Source: Micromussa lordhowensis
Lineage: Eukaryota > Cnidaria > Anthozoa > Scleractinia > Lobophylliidae
Length of the DNA: 64,000 nt
Direction of reading: 5' to 3'
Assembly: GCA_964020085.1 (NCBI GenBank)
Contig: OZ026606.1
Span: forward strand, 781,560 to 845,559
Shown: positions 1-10,269 of the stretch, piece after piece
How positions within the stretch are numbered: position 1 is the first letter of the stretch
Layout: each line of letters starts with the position of its first letter
Made by a program: the position numbers and the translations under genes
Notes under the pieces: model-generated
Database searches by the model: none
Told to the model about the DNA's origin: nothing
What the model saw: only the letters and a program-made list of their open reading frames with translations

Positions 1-7
1 GTTACAG

Positions 8-3000
8 TTGCTTCAAGGCCGTCGTTTCTCACAGTGTGATTCAATTATAATCTACTGCACCAGACGAGAGCAGACCGAGAAGCTGGCCTCAACCTTACGT
101 ACGTGTTTGCAGAGCACCAGGCTCACGTCTGGCTGGAACGGTCAGGATGAGCCGAGAGAGGAAGAGGAGGAGGAGGAGGAGACTGGGAAAAAGAAAAAGA
201 AAACTAAAGGGTGAGAGCTCTCTCAAAATCCACTGACACTAGTACACTACGCTTCTTCCTCTTGCCTACAACCAAGCTATATGGGTTATTGACCAAACAT
301 GAGGTCAAAATAGCTGAATATTGATCAAGTTCTTTTTCATGGACCGAGATGTAGTCCATGTCTTCAGGCGTAAAGAACACAATATTCTGAAAATAGATTA
401 CATCACCAGAGACCCCCCACAACACTCAGACAAGAATTACAGTCCGGTGGAAAGCTTTGTTTTGTATTCTAGACCAGAAAATCGGGCAAAAAAGAAAAGA
501 TTGATGGTCTAGGTTTTTTATTAGCTTTAATAATGTTAGAAAGCAAACACTGCTGTCGTGTGTCATGTAAAACGGATTCCAGAAAAGAACCTATAGAAAC
601 TGCACGATAATAACAGTCGGAGAGATCCCAAAAACCCTCAGGAATTGGAAGTCGAGAACTTTTTGTGAGGCGGTTGCGACTAGGCGATCGGAATACTTCA
701 CAGGGAAACGTATTACGAAGAAACTTATCTGCTGGTTATTCTGGTCTGTAAGAAAAGAACTATCAGCTAACTCATTACCAGAAATTCCCAAATTTGACAA
801 CCCGAGCCGTCCACTCGAATGAATACGGTAGCCGACAGGACGACAGAATTGTTATCCCTGAGACAATTCAAATGCATAGCAGAATTAGGTGTACTGTGCA
901 ATTTGGAGCACCTAGATTTTAATAGAGCCATTTATACGATCATATAAACAAATCTGTGACTGTGAGCAAACCTCAACTGCATGTATTTCATAGATATGTT
1001 TGTCGCGATACGTGAAACTTTCTTGTGAGTGATACACCTGAATGTCGAGTACAATGATAATTTTTTTCTGCTATGGACGTAAAGGAGTGTATTCATAAAC
1101 AACCTTCATACATGTGAAGTGAACACCTTTATTTAAACAGGGTAGTCCCATCAGGGCATATATACATACAAGACCTGCTATCAATGGGAGCCCTGACAAA
1201 TAAAGACTGAGAAAGAGCATTAACTTATTCACAAAGTTAAGAATAGTCTATAGAGCAAAAAAACTAAATAGCAAAAAGAATAAAATTGCGTTGACATGAG
1301 AAGCGCATCGTATTTTTGCCGCCCTCCTTCAAACACAGCGGGTAATCCAGAGCAGGCGAGATGGAGCCGCTCGCATAGCCAATCACAGTGCCGGATTTGG
1401 TTTATCTGTCCTCTAGCGGGGCTGGTCATTTAAAAATATGTCAATGAAACCCTAGCATGCGACTAGCAATGCTACGGAGCAGCACTTTCCTATAGTACTT
1501 GGTTACTTATCAGTATATATCTCTTTAACAAGCGGTCATTTTCTTTCCTCCGTAAAGGCAAGAAGAAGTCATCTAAGGCAGCCGTTCCTAAATGGGATGC
1601 CGAGTGCTACCACGCCGGCCTGACCGCTGCACAGAGACGCCGTGTTCAGAAGCGTTTCATGACCGGTCAGCTGCGCATTGTTGTGGCGACTGTGGCATTT
1701 GGTATGGGTCTGGATAAATCAGATGTACGAGCTATAATCCATTACAACTTACCACGCAGTTTTGAAAGCTATGTACAGGAGATTGGTCGAGCGGGACGAG
1801 ACGGGCGTCCCTCACACTGTCACGTGTTTCTGGATCCCGAGGTGAGAGAACACAACGCCTTTCAGAATATAAGCTCATTATGATTTGCTTATAACATGTT
1901 TCTCGCGTAATTAAGCCCCATACTTCACTGTTCTGTATTTTGTCAATAAAATAGTCGTAGACTTTTTACGTACGTATGATGATGATACAACTTGCTTTGC
2001 TTCGTTTGATCCTCGCTATGCAGTGTTGTGTACAATTGCAAAGGTACAAGATGTAATTATTGACACAATGCAGTAGTAACCTGACATTCCTTTAGACTGC
2101 AACACCCTCCGAAAATAAAACCACCAAAAGTACTTAAAAGTGATTATATGACCAGCGCTTCTTGTCGGAATTTTAGCGGTTAAAAAACATTTACCATGTT
2201 CATTAATTTACAGGGCAAAGACATGTGTGAACTCCGCCGTCACGTTTACGCTAACACCGTGGACCGGTCCGCTATTAAGAAGCTGGTCAAGCGAACATTT
2301 CCACGTTGTGAATGTAAGAAACTTCATGAACAACTAAGAAATACTAACCGACGTAACGAGAATGAACTGTTGGACTTGGAAGAGGCGTGTGGTGATGCGC
2401 TGGACTCTAATCTTGAGGCATTGTTACAAGCGGTTGAAGTGCAGCACCAGAAAGAAGTTGACGCTCAGGTACAAGAGCTTAGAGACCACAAAGTAACTTC
2501 AGAAGAAACAGAACGTTTTGATTCAACTCTGAAAGCTGAGCTTGTGTGTACTGATCTTTTAGAAAATAACAACTCCGAAGTATCGAACTCTTTGGATAGT
2601 GTTAAACGATCTTTGGACTCTGAATCTGTTAACGAATCCCCTACAGACGCTAACACTGTGTTTGATGAATTAAAGTCGGACTCGACAGAGCACGCTGATC
2701 AAAAACAACAAAATCAACAATCTACTCAGGAAAATTCTCATCGTGTTTGTGGCGGTCACGAGGTTGCCATGGTAACCGATAGTATTGTCCAGGAGCTTGA
2801 CCTCCGCGAGGAGAGCATCTCCACTCTGTTGTGTTACCTCGAGCTTCATCCTCGCCGCTGGGTAGAGGTGCTACAGCCAGTCAAGTCAACTTGCACGGTG
2901 AAGTTCTACGGAGGATATCCTCAGTTGAGAGCTGTTGCGCAGAGGATTCCACCTGTAGCGGCTGCGGTCTCGCTCAACACTACAACGGCGGCTGGTTTTA

Positions 3001-3715
3001 AAAAGTCCAATGCGCTAACCTTCCCAGTGGTTGAGTTAGCGGACAAGATGGGTTGGGACCTAGCACCTGTGTGCCGTGAGCTGAGAGCACTTCAGTGGAA
3101 CACCTCATTAGCACTTGACAATTCTCTGTCTAACATGGGTCAATCCGGGATCTTAGTGGAGTTCTCGGATTTGTCCTTGCACCATCGCGCGCCTGGAGAC
3201 CTTTCGGACTCGGAGCGAGACAGCGTTTGCGATTTTCTCGAGGATCGCATCCTAGCCGAAGAGCGGAGCCAGCTACAACAGCTTCAGTTTGTGTATGATT
3301 CGCTCAAAAGCGTGTCGTGCTCGGAATTTTGGCAGTGCGCCGACGCTGTGGATGAGGAGGCAGATAAGCAGCTTAAGCAGCTCGCAGACAAAGGAGACAA
3401 AGGACACAGACAAAGGAGGAGCTTGCAGCTCTGGCAAAAGCAAGAAAAGGTGTTAGAGGCATCCCTTCGAGTATCACACGCGATGATCACGTGAATTGGG
3501 ACAGTGTGGCACGTGATATCAGAGCTTTGCTTGGGGTTCATCACGATCACTCGTTCACCGGTCGTGCCGTTGCGCGAGTGTTTCATGGCATCGATAGTCC
3601 GTGCTATCCCGCAGAGGTCTGGGGCCGAGACCGCCGTTTTTGGAGAAAGCACCTGGATGTTGAGTTTAACAGTCTTCGAAAGTTCGCCACTCAAGAATTA
3701 ATTAGATTTAGATGA
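8..3715 (+). CDS. RECQL4: ATP-dependent DNA helicase Q4 (RECQL4), 3' exons, partial
   Basis: Three exons are visible: 8-210 (acceptor TTACAG at 2-7, donor GTGAGA), 1558-1841 (donor GTGAGA) and 2214-3715. The first encodes the start of the second RecA lobe ([16 protein letters not shown]). The second carries motif V ([12 protein letters not shown]) and motif VI ([10 protein letters not shown]). The third carries the RECQL4-specific C-terminus, including [26 protein letters not shown] and the conserved end [22 protein letters not shown]4 is a 3'-5' helicase with roles in replication initiation and genome stability; its Sld2-like N-terminus and first helicase lobe lie left of the window. Two frame problems exist. 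Joining 210 to 1558 does not keep phase, and between about 3384 and 3440 the reading frame shifts, so the frame from 2214 stops at 3494 while the conserved C-terminus continues in another frame to 3715. Both sites lie in or beside purine-rich repeats, so single-base sequence errors are likely, but an allelic break cannot be excluded. Family identity is secure. Confidence 0.9.
211..1557 (+). other. RECQL4 intron with no recognisable gene
   Basis: This is the stretch between the first two visible RECQL4 exons. The splice phases at its two ends do not match (two leftover bases upstream, two needed downstream), which suggests an unseen microexon or a 1-nt indel in the purine-rich end of the upstream exon. 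I saw no coding similarity inside it. Confidence 0.5.
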
Positions 3716-3773
3716 GATGTCCTGTATGCACCCCTGTTAAAATTCCTCTTTCCACTTGTGAAAGTCATGTCAC

Positions 3774-3779
3774 AATAAA
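3774..3779 (+). other. Polyadenylation signal of RECQL4
   Basis: AATAAA lies about 60 nt after the RECQL4 stop, followed by a T-rich stretch, as expected for a cleavage and polyadenylation site. Confidence 0.6.
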
Positions 3780-4195
3780 GACTTTATCTGTAAAGAAAAC
3801 GCATGTTTAATGCACCATAACATGACAGACTAGATGTTTAATTTTCTTTCTCTGAGATATATATTACATAATAAATATCATGTATACATTTATTGTTATT
3901 TTTTCCAACTACAGTTCAGCCTTTACTCGTCAAAGTAAAATAGGCTGTCTAGTTCTCAGTGTTTCTCGGTTCAGGAATACATCAACTAGTTTCATAGTGC
4001 GTTATTGCATTACTCACCCTTCTTCCCGAAACAAAATATACTTTTTTCAGATTTATTAGGTATCAGTCGGGGGGAAACCAACGATTAAAAAAAGATGAAT
4101 TACAAAGACAAAAGAGATCAGTTTGCCATCGTGGATAGTGGGTTCCATCGTTTGGCCTTGTCAGTAACTCCTTATAGGAAATCATTTATTGCTGT
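3780..4195. other. Intergenic, nothing recognised
   Basis: Spacer between the converging RECQL4 and CTHRC1-like genes; AT-rich, no coding or repeat signal that I can name. Confidence 0.4.
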
Positions 4196-4290
4196 GGAGT
4201 GAGAACGTGTGTTCCAGCTAGAAGGGGCGTCGTGCAATGTTGTAACCAAGGCATATTTCCACCTTGATCCCAGAGTTGCCTTCAATATAG
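4196..4290 (-). pseudogene. Decayed last-exon relic of a CTHRC1-like gene
   Basis: Read on the minus strand, this stretch aligns by eye with the end of the neighbouring CTHRC1-like last exons: an ATTGAAGG block, then GGGATCAA-GTGG, GGTTAC and CTAGCTGGAAC in the same order and similar spacing, with many substitutions and stops. It lies just past the 3' end of copy A and is absent from the matching place beside copy B. I infer an older dead member of the cluster. Confidence 0.55.
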
Positions 4291-4291
4291 G

Positions 4292-5072
4292 CAACGTAAC
4301 TGGCAAATGTAAGCATGGTCTTCGACTGTTTCCTCGACAGAAAACGCGTGAGTACAGTAAACGCTGTGACATCATTATTACGCCATATAAGGGTACGATT
4401 AATCTGTTAGTTATTCCTTCCAGTTCCCAAAGAGCTACAACAACCAAAATGTACTTCATCAGATTTTAATAGAACCAGACCAAAAAATGATTACAATATG
4501 ATATATCAAGGAAAAGATAATTGTCATCGTGTTCAAGTCTGTCTTGTCATCTAATCTTTTCAATGACTTTTGCAATGAAGTATTTTATTTCTGAGGAGCG
4601 GGAACTTCTTCTATCACAATCCGGGACACTGAGTTCCAGCCAGAATGTGCGTCAGCATTGGCGTAACCTGCGCAGTTGCCCACGTTGATCCCCACACGCA
4701 CTCCTCCCTTAGGAATGTTCTGACAGTACCCTTCAATATGGCGTACACGAAGGGGCTCCAGGCCAGTTACTCCGTGCATGTAAATTAGCCCGTCAATTGG
4801 CATTGGGCCACTGCACTCAGCGCCATTGAAGGTAAAGAACCAACGCTTGCAACACTTAACGCAGCCCAAGATGCGAAGAGCGCCGGAGTAGAACACGCGT
4901 AAGGAAGTATCTTTGTGTTTCTTTTGAAAGATGCAGTCCTGTACAGTTGAAGGAAAAGCAAGTAAATAAGTGTCAGAACGTATCCGATCTCCTACAGGAA
5001 GATCTTTCAGTCTGGTAATTCACTTATGCAATAACAATTTATTCCCAAGGCTTACATGAACATAAATCATTA
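4292..5072. repeat. Segmental duplication, copy 1 (partner 8376-9152)
   Basis: The last exon of CTHRC1-like copy A, about 290 nt of its 3' flank and the start of its intron 2 are almost identical to 8376-9152, with only scattered single-base changes. The match starts abruptly at AACGTAACTGG and ends at the intron-2 insertion. Non-coding sequence is as conserved as coding sequence, so the duplication is recent or has been homogenised. Confidence 0.85.
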
Positions 5073-6503
5073 CATTAAAAGGGCATTTCGATCAGCGCTG
5101 ACACGTGCTGAACTCCCGTAAACATAGTAAACAGCAACCAAGCACGATCCAAAACAGTCTTTTGAAAAATGTAAGATAAAGAAGGAGCAGAAAAAGACAA
5201 ACCGCATCAATCTACTTACATATAACACAACTCCAAGAAGACAACTGATAAATTGGCTCAGATGTCGTACGTCACATGAACTTAATTTTGCAATACAATT
5301 TCAATTTCCGACCTTTTTGTATTCCTTGAAAATTATACAACACAACTTGGGCAAATAGATAATACATGGGTGTGCGTAGATATGGAATATCACTGAGTGT
5401 TCAATTCGATATCTCACGAGGGAGCGCAGCGAACGAGTGAGATATAAAGTTGAAAACGAGAAGAGATATTCCATATCTACAAGCAGTCACGTATTCTTCT
5501 GTTTATTATATAGACATGCTGATAACGAAGCTTTGACGATTTTCCGAAGATTTCCGACAACTTCCGGAAGAATTCCGAAGCTTCTCCAAAAATTGTCCGA
5601 AAGCCACACGAACGTTTCCGAAAAAGGTCCGAAGATTGCCGAAGACTTTCAAGCAAGATCCGGAGATTTTTCCATCATACAACAAGTACGGTTTAAGAGT
5701 CAAACAATATCAGTGAATTGATCGATTGATATGGAAAATACGCCACCCGTGTCCCGGATGTGATTTCGTATGAATGTTACCAGTTGGGTATTTTCCAGTA
5801 AAACACTCATATCTATATAAAAATACCATCATAAAAATAATTCTGGTTAACATGTTTGCCATTGAACAATACAAGGCGGGTAAACTTTCAACTAAGATTA
5901 TAGTACCCATCTTCAAGAATACGCCAGATAGTCAACTTGCTTTTTTTAATAGCAGTAACTATAGCTAGCTACTGTATGATATGCAGTGCTTTAATGGTGA
6001 TGAAAAATTAGTGCGGTATTTCCGTTACTGGACGTCCAAAGCACTGGAAAAAACATCACAACACTGTTACCTTAAGTAATCCAAAATCCCGGCCATCACC
6101 CCCTTTCCAAACACATTGTTTCCAGTTTGAAAAAGCCTGGGCACCAGCTTCGCCCTTGGAGCCGGGCACTCCCCTGGGACCAGTCTCCCCTCGTTCTCCT
6201 TTTGTGCCGTCTCGACCGTGAGGGCCTGGTATGCCTGGAGTTCCAGGAACACCAGGAAGACCGTTTGGTGCAGGGCAGGCCTACAGTGGACATATGAGAC
6301 GAGTTACTGCTGCAAGAAATAACTACAAAACGAAATATCAAATTTGACCCTGGAATCATTACCTGCTGAGAAAAGCACCACCGTATGTAAAGAAGCAAGA
6401 AGAAGAAGAATATCAAATTTGACCCTGGAATCATTACCTGCTGAGAAAGCACCGCCGTATGTAAAGAAGCAAGAAGAAGCAATATCAGCAACTGAACCTC
6501 CAT
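4585..6503 (-). CDS. CTHRC1-like secreted collagen-stalk protein, copy A
   Basis: Three phase-0 exons: 6503-6438, 6280-6071 and 4938-4585, giving 209 residues. Exon 1 is a 22-residue signal peptide (start MEVQLL, then a leucine-rich core). Exon 2 begins ACPAPNG, has a short uninterrupted Gly-X-Y run of about 13 triplets, and ends with NWKQCVW and DFGLLK. Exon 3 is the CTHRC1 globular domain with [23 protein letters not shown] and [12 protein letters not shown]. Human CTHRC1 has the same order (signal, short collagen stalk, C-terminal domain) and is a secreted trimer linked to Wnt/planar-polarity signalling and matrix remodelling; that role here is inference. An acceptor-like CAG lies 12 nt before the ATG, also in copy C, so a 5' UTR exon probably lies upstream. 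The stop TAA sits within AAATAAAA, which may double as the polyadenylation signal. Confidence 0.88.
5073..6060. mobile_element. Insertion of about 1 kb in intron 2 of CTHRC1-like copy A
   Basis: Copies B and C run directly from TTACATGAACATA to the exon-2 donor region, whereas copy A has about 990 extra bases here. The insert includes a foldback around 5377-5483, a stretch at about 5530-5670 rich in degenerate TTCCGAAGA-like units, and a segment around 5730-5830. I recall similar segments as dispersed coral repeats but cannot name a family. No transposase is present, so it is non-autonomous or composite. Confidence 0.6.
5377..5483. repeat. Foldback (palindromic) element
   Basis: TAGATATGGAATATC on the left is mirrored by GATATTCCATATCTA on the right, with an inner inverted pair TATCTCAC / GTGAGATA around a GC-richer loop. 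It lies inside the intron-2 insertion of CTHRC1-like copy A. Confidence 0.6.
6335..6481. repeat. 75-bp tandem duplication across the signal-peptide exon/intron border of copy A
   Basis: Two head-to-tail copies of about 75 nt, starting at 6335 and 6410, each contain the end of the signal-peptide exon and its GTAATG donor. The intronic copy (6335-6409) has four A after CTGAG, as in broken copy B. The copy used in the coding exon has three, which puts the signal peptide in frame with the collagen exon. Confidence 0.8.
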
Positions 6504-7038
6504 TGTCAGCGAATTCTGTCAAGAGTTTAAAAAAGTTAGATCTCCCTTCTTACGAAATTGCGTGATTTTGTGGCCACTTTCTTTTTACTGATGAAAGTCA
6601 TTTACTAATTTCCTTTTAAACGACCACACTCGGTTAATACGACTTAAAGCACTGCTGTAATTTAGCTAACGTTTCACGCGGGAATGACGAACCAAATCCG
6701 GTCCTGTGATTGGCTACCCGAGCTGGCAAGATAGAGCTATCTTGCCAGATTTGCCCCACGAGGAAATAGTGTTCTTTTTCCATATAATAATTCTGGTTAT
6801 TGACCAAGCTTGTTCGGTCAAGATCAATCATGTCTTCATATGGCTGGAAATTGGTGTTGTCTTTTAAGGCTCAGAAACACAGAGAATAAATTTTGCGGCA
6901 TCCAGCCATCTTGACCTCACACCTGGTTATACATGCAGCTGTCTCGAGAAAGATTGTCCTACAGAAGCGTAAAAGGAATTATGGTTGACGTTAGTTTACC
7001 GCTGGTTGATGAAAGGTTTCAGCCCGGGAGCAGGGAGA

Positions 7039-7376
7039 GGGGGGTACTCCCAGAAAAATTGAGTGGGGGTGTGCAGCCCGCTTCCCAAAACCCTTACCCT
7101 ATTTATGACCAAAATCTGTGATTTTCCCCACCCTATTTATGACCTGACCTTGATTAAGACGATGTTAAAGATGTTAAATTGCCGTAAACATAATTTGTGA
7201 AGAAGCTTTTCCTCAAAAACATACCCAATTCGAGACTGGAAACTGTACAAAAACCATTCCCTATTTATAACCAAAATGGCCAAAATCAATACCCCATTTC
7301 TGAACAAAACGGCTGAAAAACCACACCCTTTGGGGCTGCACATAGCTATATAGCCCATATAAGGAAGTACCCCCGG
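7039..7376. mobile_element. MITE-like repeat with GGGGGTACT termini
   Basis: The ends form a short inverted repeat (GGGGGTACTCCC at left, GGAAGTACCCCC at right). The interior repeats phrases such as CCCTATTTATGACC and CCAAAATGGCC. A related fragment lies at 9640-9775. No coding capacity. Confidence 0.55.
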
Positions 7377-7379
7377 GTG

Positions 7380-8375
7380 TTTCAGTTTGTTCACAAGAAA
7401 AAATAATAGCAATAATTTGTCATTTATTCTTGACCCTGTCTCAAAATGGACATATTTATTGACTGTCAGTCGTCACACAACCCATTGCGTGACGAACCAT
7501 CTGAGTACCAGGGTGACTACGCTCTCGATAGTCTGGGTTCATTTTTCTGCTTGCTATTTTAAGTTCCTAGTCGGAGGAAGTAGTTGCGTTCGTGAAAAGG
7601 CCCCGTGAATGAACGCAGTAGGCTGCTGGATCCACTAAGATATTATGAGGATAGATCACTGTTGTTTAGTGACGTCTCTGAGAACAACCACGACGAAGAG
7701 AGGTGGTGGAAAAACTGTGCCTCGTACTTCTCTTACGTGCATGGCATTGGCGGTTTGAACTTGCGATATAGTTTGTACAAAAGAGGATAATGTTTACTGC
7801 CCGAGTTATTTTTCCAGAACTAAGGAAGACGGAACACTGCATAGGTGACTTACGGACTTAATCCTACCTAGACTTCTAGACTCGAAAGGTCATTAGTGAA
7901 GAGGAGTTATGATTCTTTTTGACTGATAAACTGCTTCTCTGAAGAAAAAATGTGTTAACTCTGAGGCTGAAACTGGCAAAAATTAAAACGTACTTACATT
8001 GTGAACTGCTTCAGGAACAAACGCTAATCTGGCGCCTGAGAAGTGATCAGTGGCCAGTGATCTTTAAATTTTCTCCCAGATAAATAGCATCCCTTGCCAA
8101 AAGATAACATTTTGGAGTTGAAATAAGGTCCAAATAAGGAAGAAAATGACAAAACAGATTAAGATGAAATTAGCAGATTAGGTCATCCAACTGGGAGGCC
8201 AGCCAAGGTTGCTCTTGAAACGTGCCGTTTGTCTCGAAAAGCTACTAATTCTGACACTAACGAGTTTCAGCCTTATTGATTAAACAGCAATTTGCATAGG
8301 AGCGCTTAAAATCATTTGTTTCTTGAGTGATCTTTTTCTGGCAAACTAGAATCTGGAAGCGTGATTTACCCCCAA
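7380..8375. other. Intergenic between CTHRC1-like copies A and B
   Basis: Only short open frames without recognisable similarity. No repeat family recognised. Confidence 0.4.
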
Positions 8376-9152
8376 CGTAACTGGCAAATGTAAGCATGGT
8401 CTTCGACTGTTTCTTCGACAGAAAACGCGCGAGTACAGTAAACGCTGTGACATCATTATTATGCCATATAAGGGTACGATTAATCTGTTAGTTATTCCTT
8501 CCAGTTCCCAAAGAGCTACAACAACCAACATGTACTTCATCAGATTTTAATAGAACCAGACCTAAAAATGATTACAATATGATATATCAAGGAAAAGATA
8601 ATTGTCATCGTGTTCAAGTCTGTCTTGTCATCTAATCTTTTCAATGACTTTTGCAATGAAGTATTTTATTTCTGAGGAGCGGGAACTTCTTCTATCACAA
8701 TCCGGGACACTGAGTTCCAGCCAGAATGTGCGTCAGCATTGGCGTAACCTGCGCAGTTGCCCACGTTGATCCCCACACGCACTCCTCCCTTAGGAATGTT
8801 CTGACAGTACCCTTCAATATGGCGTACACGAAGGGGCTCCAGGCCAGTTACTCCGTGCATGTAAATTATCCCGTCAATTGGCATTGGGCCACTGCACTCA
8901 GCGCCATTGAAGGTAAAGAACCAACGCTTGCAACACTTAACGCAGAACATGATGCGAAGAGCGCCGGAGTAGAACACGCGTAAGGAAGTATCTTTGTGTT
9001 TCTTTTGAAAGATGCAGTCCTGCGCAGTTGAAGGAAAAGCAAGTAAATAAGTGTCAGAACGTATCCGATCTCCTACAGGAAGATCTTTCAGTCTGGTAAT
9101 TCACTTATGCAATAACGATTTATTCGCAAGGCTTACATGAACATAAATCATT
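8376..9152. repeat. Segmental duplication, copy 2 (partner 4292-5072)
   Basis: Near-identical partner of the block covering the last exon and 3' flank of CTHRC1-like copy A. The left breakpoint is at about 8376, after an unrelated TTTACCCCC. Confidence 0.85.
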
Positions 9153-9528
9153 TTTAGCATTACCTTAATTAATCCAATATCCCGACCATCGCCCACTTTC
9201 CAAACACATTGTTTCCAGTTTGAAAAGGCCTGGCCACCAGCTTCTCCCTTGGGACCAGTCTCCCCTCGTTCTCCCTTTGAGCCATCTCGACCGTGAGGGC
9301 CTGGTATGCCTGGAGTCTCAGGAACACCAGGAAGACCGTTTGGTGCAGGGCAGGCCTACAGTGGACGAGTTACTGAGAAGTTAACGTGCTTCAGATAAGA
9401 GGAAAATGCTGCAAGAAATAACTACAAAACGAAATATCAAATTTGACCCTGGAATCATTACCTGCTGAGAAAAGCACCACCGTATGTAAAGAAGCAAGAA
9501 GAAGCAATATCAGCAACTGAACCTCCAT
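8666..9528 (-). pseudogene. CTHRC1-like copy B, frameshifted in the signal-peptide exon
   Basis: The three exons match copy A: 9528-9462, 9355-9164 and 9019-8666. Exons 2 and 3 are open and keep the family features (ACPAPNG, Gly-X-Y stalk, [25 protein letters not shown]). Exon 1 is 67 nt instead of 66 because of an extra T in the signal sequence, so splicing at the conserved donor puts exon 2 out of frame and reaches a stop within about 13 codons. I see no other ATG or donor that repairs this. The stalk also has Gly to Glu in PETPG and lacks two triplets found in copy A. Intron 2 is only 144 nt. It is probably a young pseudogene, unless another first exon is used. Confidence 0.75.
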
Positions 9529-9639
9529 TGCCAGCGGATTCTGTCAAGAGTTTAAATTATCAGTGTCATAGATAGACCTCACCCTCTCCTTCAGAAATTG
9601 CTTGTTTTTATGATCACTTTCAGGGTATTGATAAATGGA

Positions 9640-9775
9640 TCAGGCCATAAATAGGGTATCGAATTTAAGGAGAATCACAGATTTTGATCATAAATAGGTA
9701 AATAGGGATTTGGAAAGCGGGCCGCACACCCCCACCCAATTTTTCTGGGAGTACCCCTCGGGGGGGGGGGGGGCC
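9640..9775. repeat. Fragment of the GGGGGTACT-ended repeat, with a poly-G tract
   Basis: In opposite orientation this shares phrases with 7039-7376: ATAAATAGGG, ATCACAGATTTTG, CCACCCAATTTTTCTGGGAGTACC (here interrupted). It ends in a long G homopolymer at about 9760-9774. Confidence 0.5.
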
Positions 9776-10099
9776 AGGGTGGTTATACCATATGATAAAT
9801 GACAAATAATACAAAGATAAATGCCGTTATTTACCAAGCTTGTTTGCTCAAGGTGGCAGAATATTGGTCTCATTTTCCTACGACCAGGGCCAGAAACACG
9901 TAAAATAAATTTTGCCCTATCCAGCCCTCTTGACTTCACGCTTGGCTATACATACAGCTGTTTCAAGAAAGGTTGTCGCACAAAAGCGTTAAAGGAGGTA
10001 AAGGAATTCTGGGTGGTGTTAGTTGGTGTTTCAGTCTGACCGGAAGGGAAAATAATGACCAGTTGTATTCGTCGTTACTTCGCGTTGGAACACCGAACT

Positions 10100-10265
10100 T
10101 CGTCTCGGCATTATCGCGTGCGTTTTGATGCCTCTACAGCAGGCTTAGCCACAAGAATAATCTCTAATTCACGTAAATGTGATCACACAACACCGGTTCT
10201 TCAGGAGTTACGCTGGCTCCCTGAGAGTTATTATTTGATGTATACGGTAGGCGTTCTCGCGTTTT
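10100..10265 (+). mobile_element. Short LINE reverse-transcriptase C-terminal fragment
   Basis: The translation includes TRIISNSRKCDHTTPVLQEL then RWLP, which resembles the R-KYDHITPVL-LHWLP segment downstream of the RT domain in CR1/L2/jockey-type elements. It is about 50 codons with no flanking RT motifs. Confidence 0.5.
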
Positions 10266-10269
10266 AAAA

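Noticed and set aside
8726..8983. Plus-strand open frames over the CTHRC1 last exons (also at 13508-13765)
   Set aside because: Shadows of the minus-strand coding exon; conserved only because the coding strand is.
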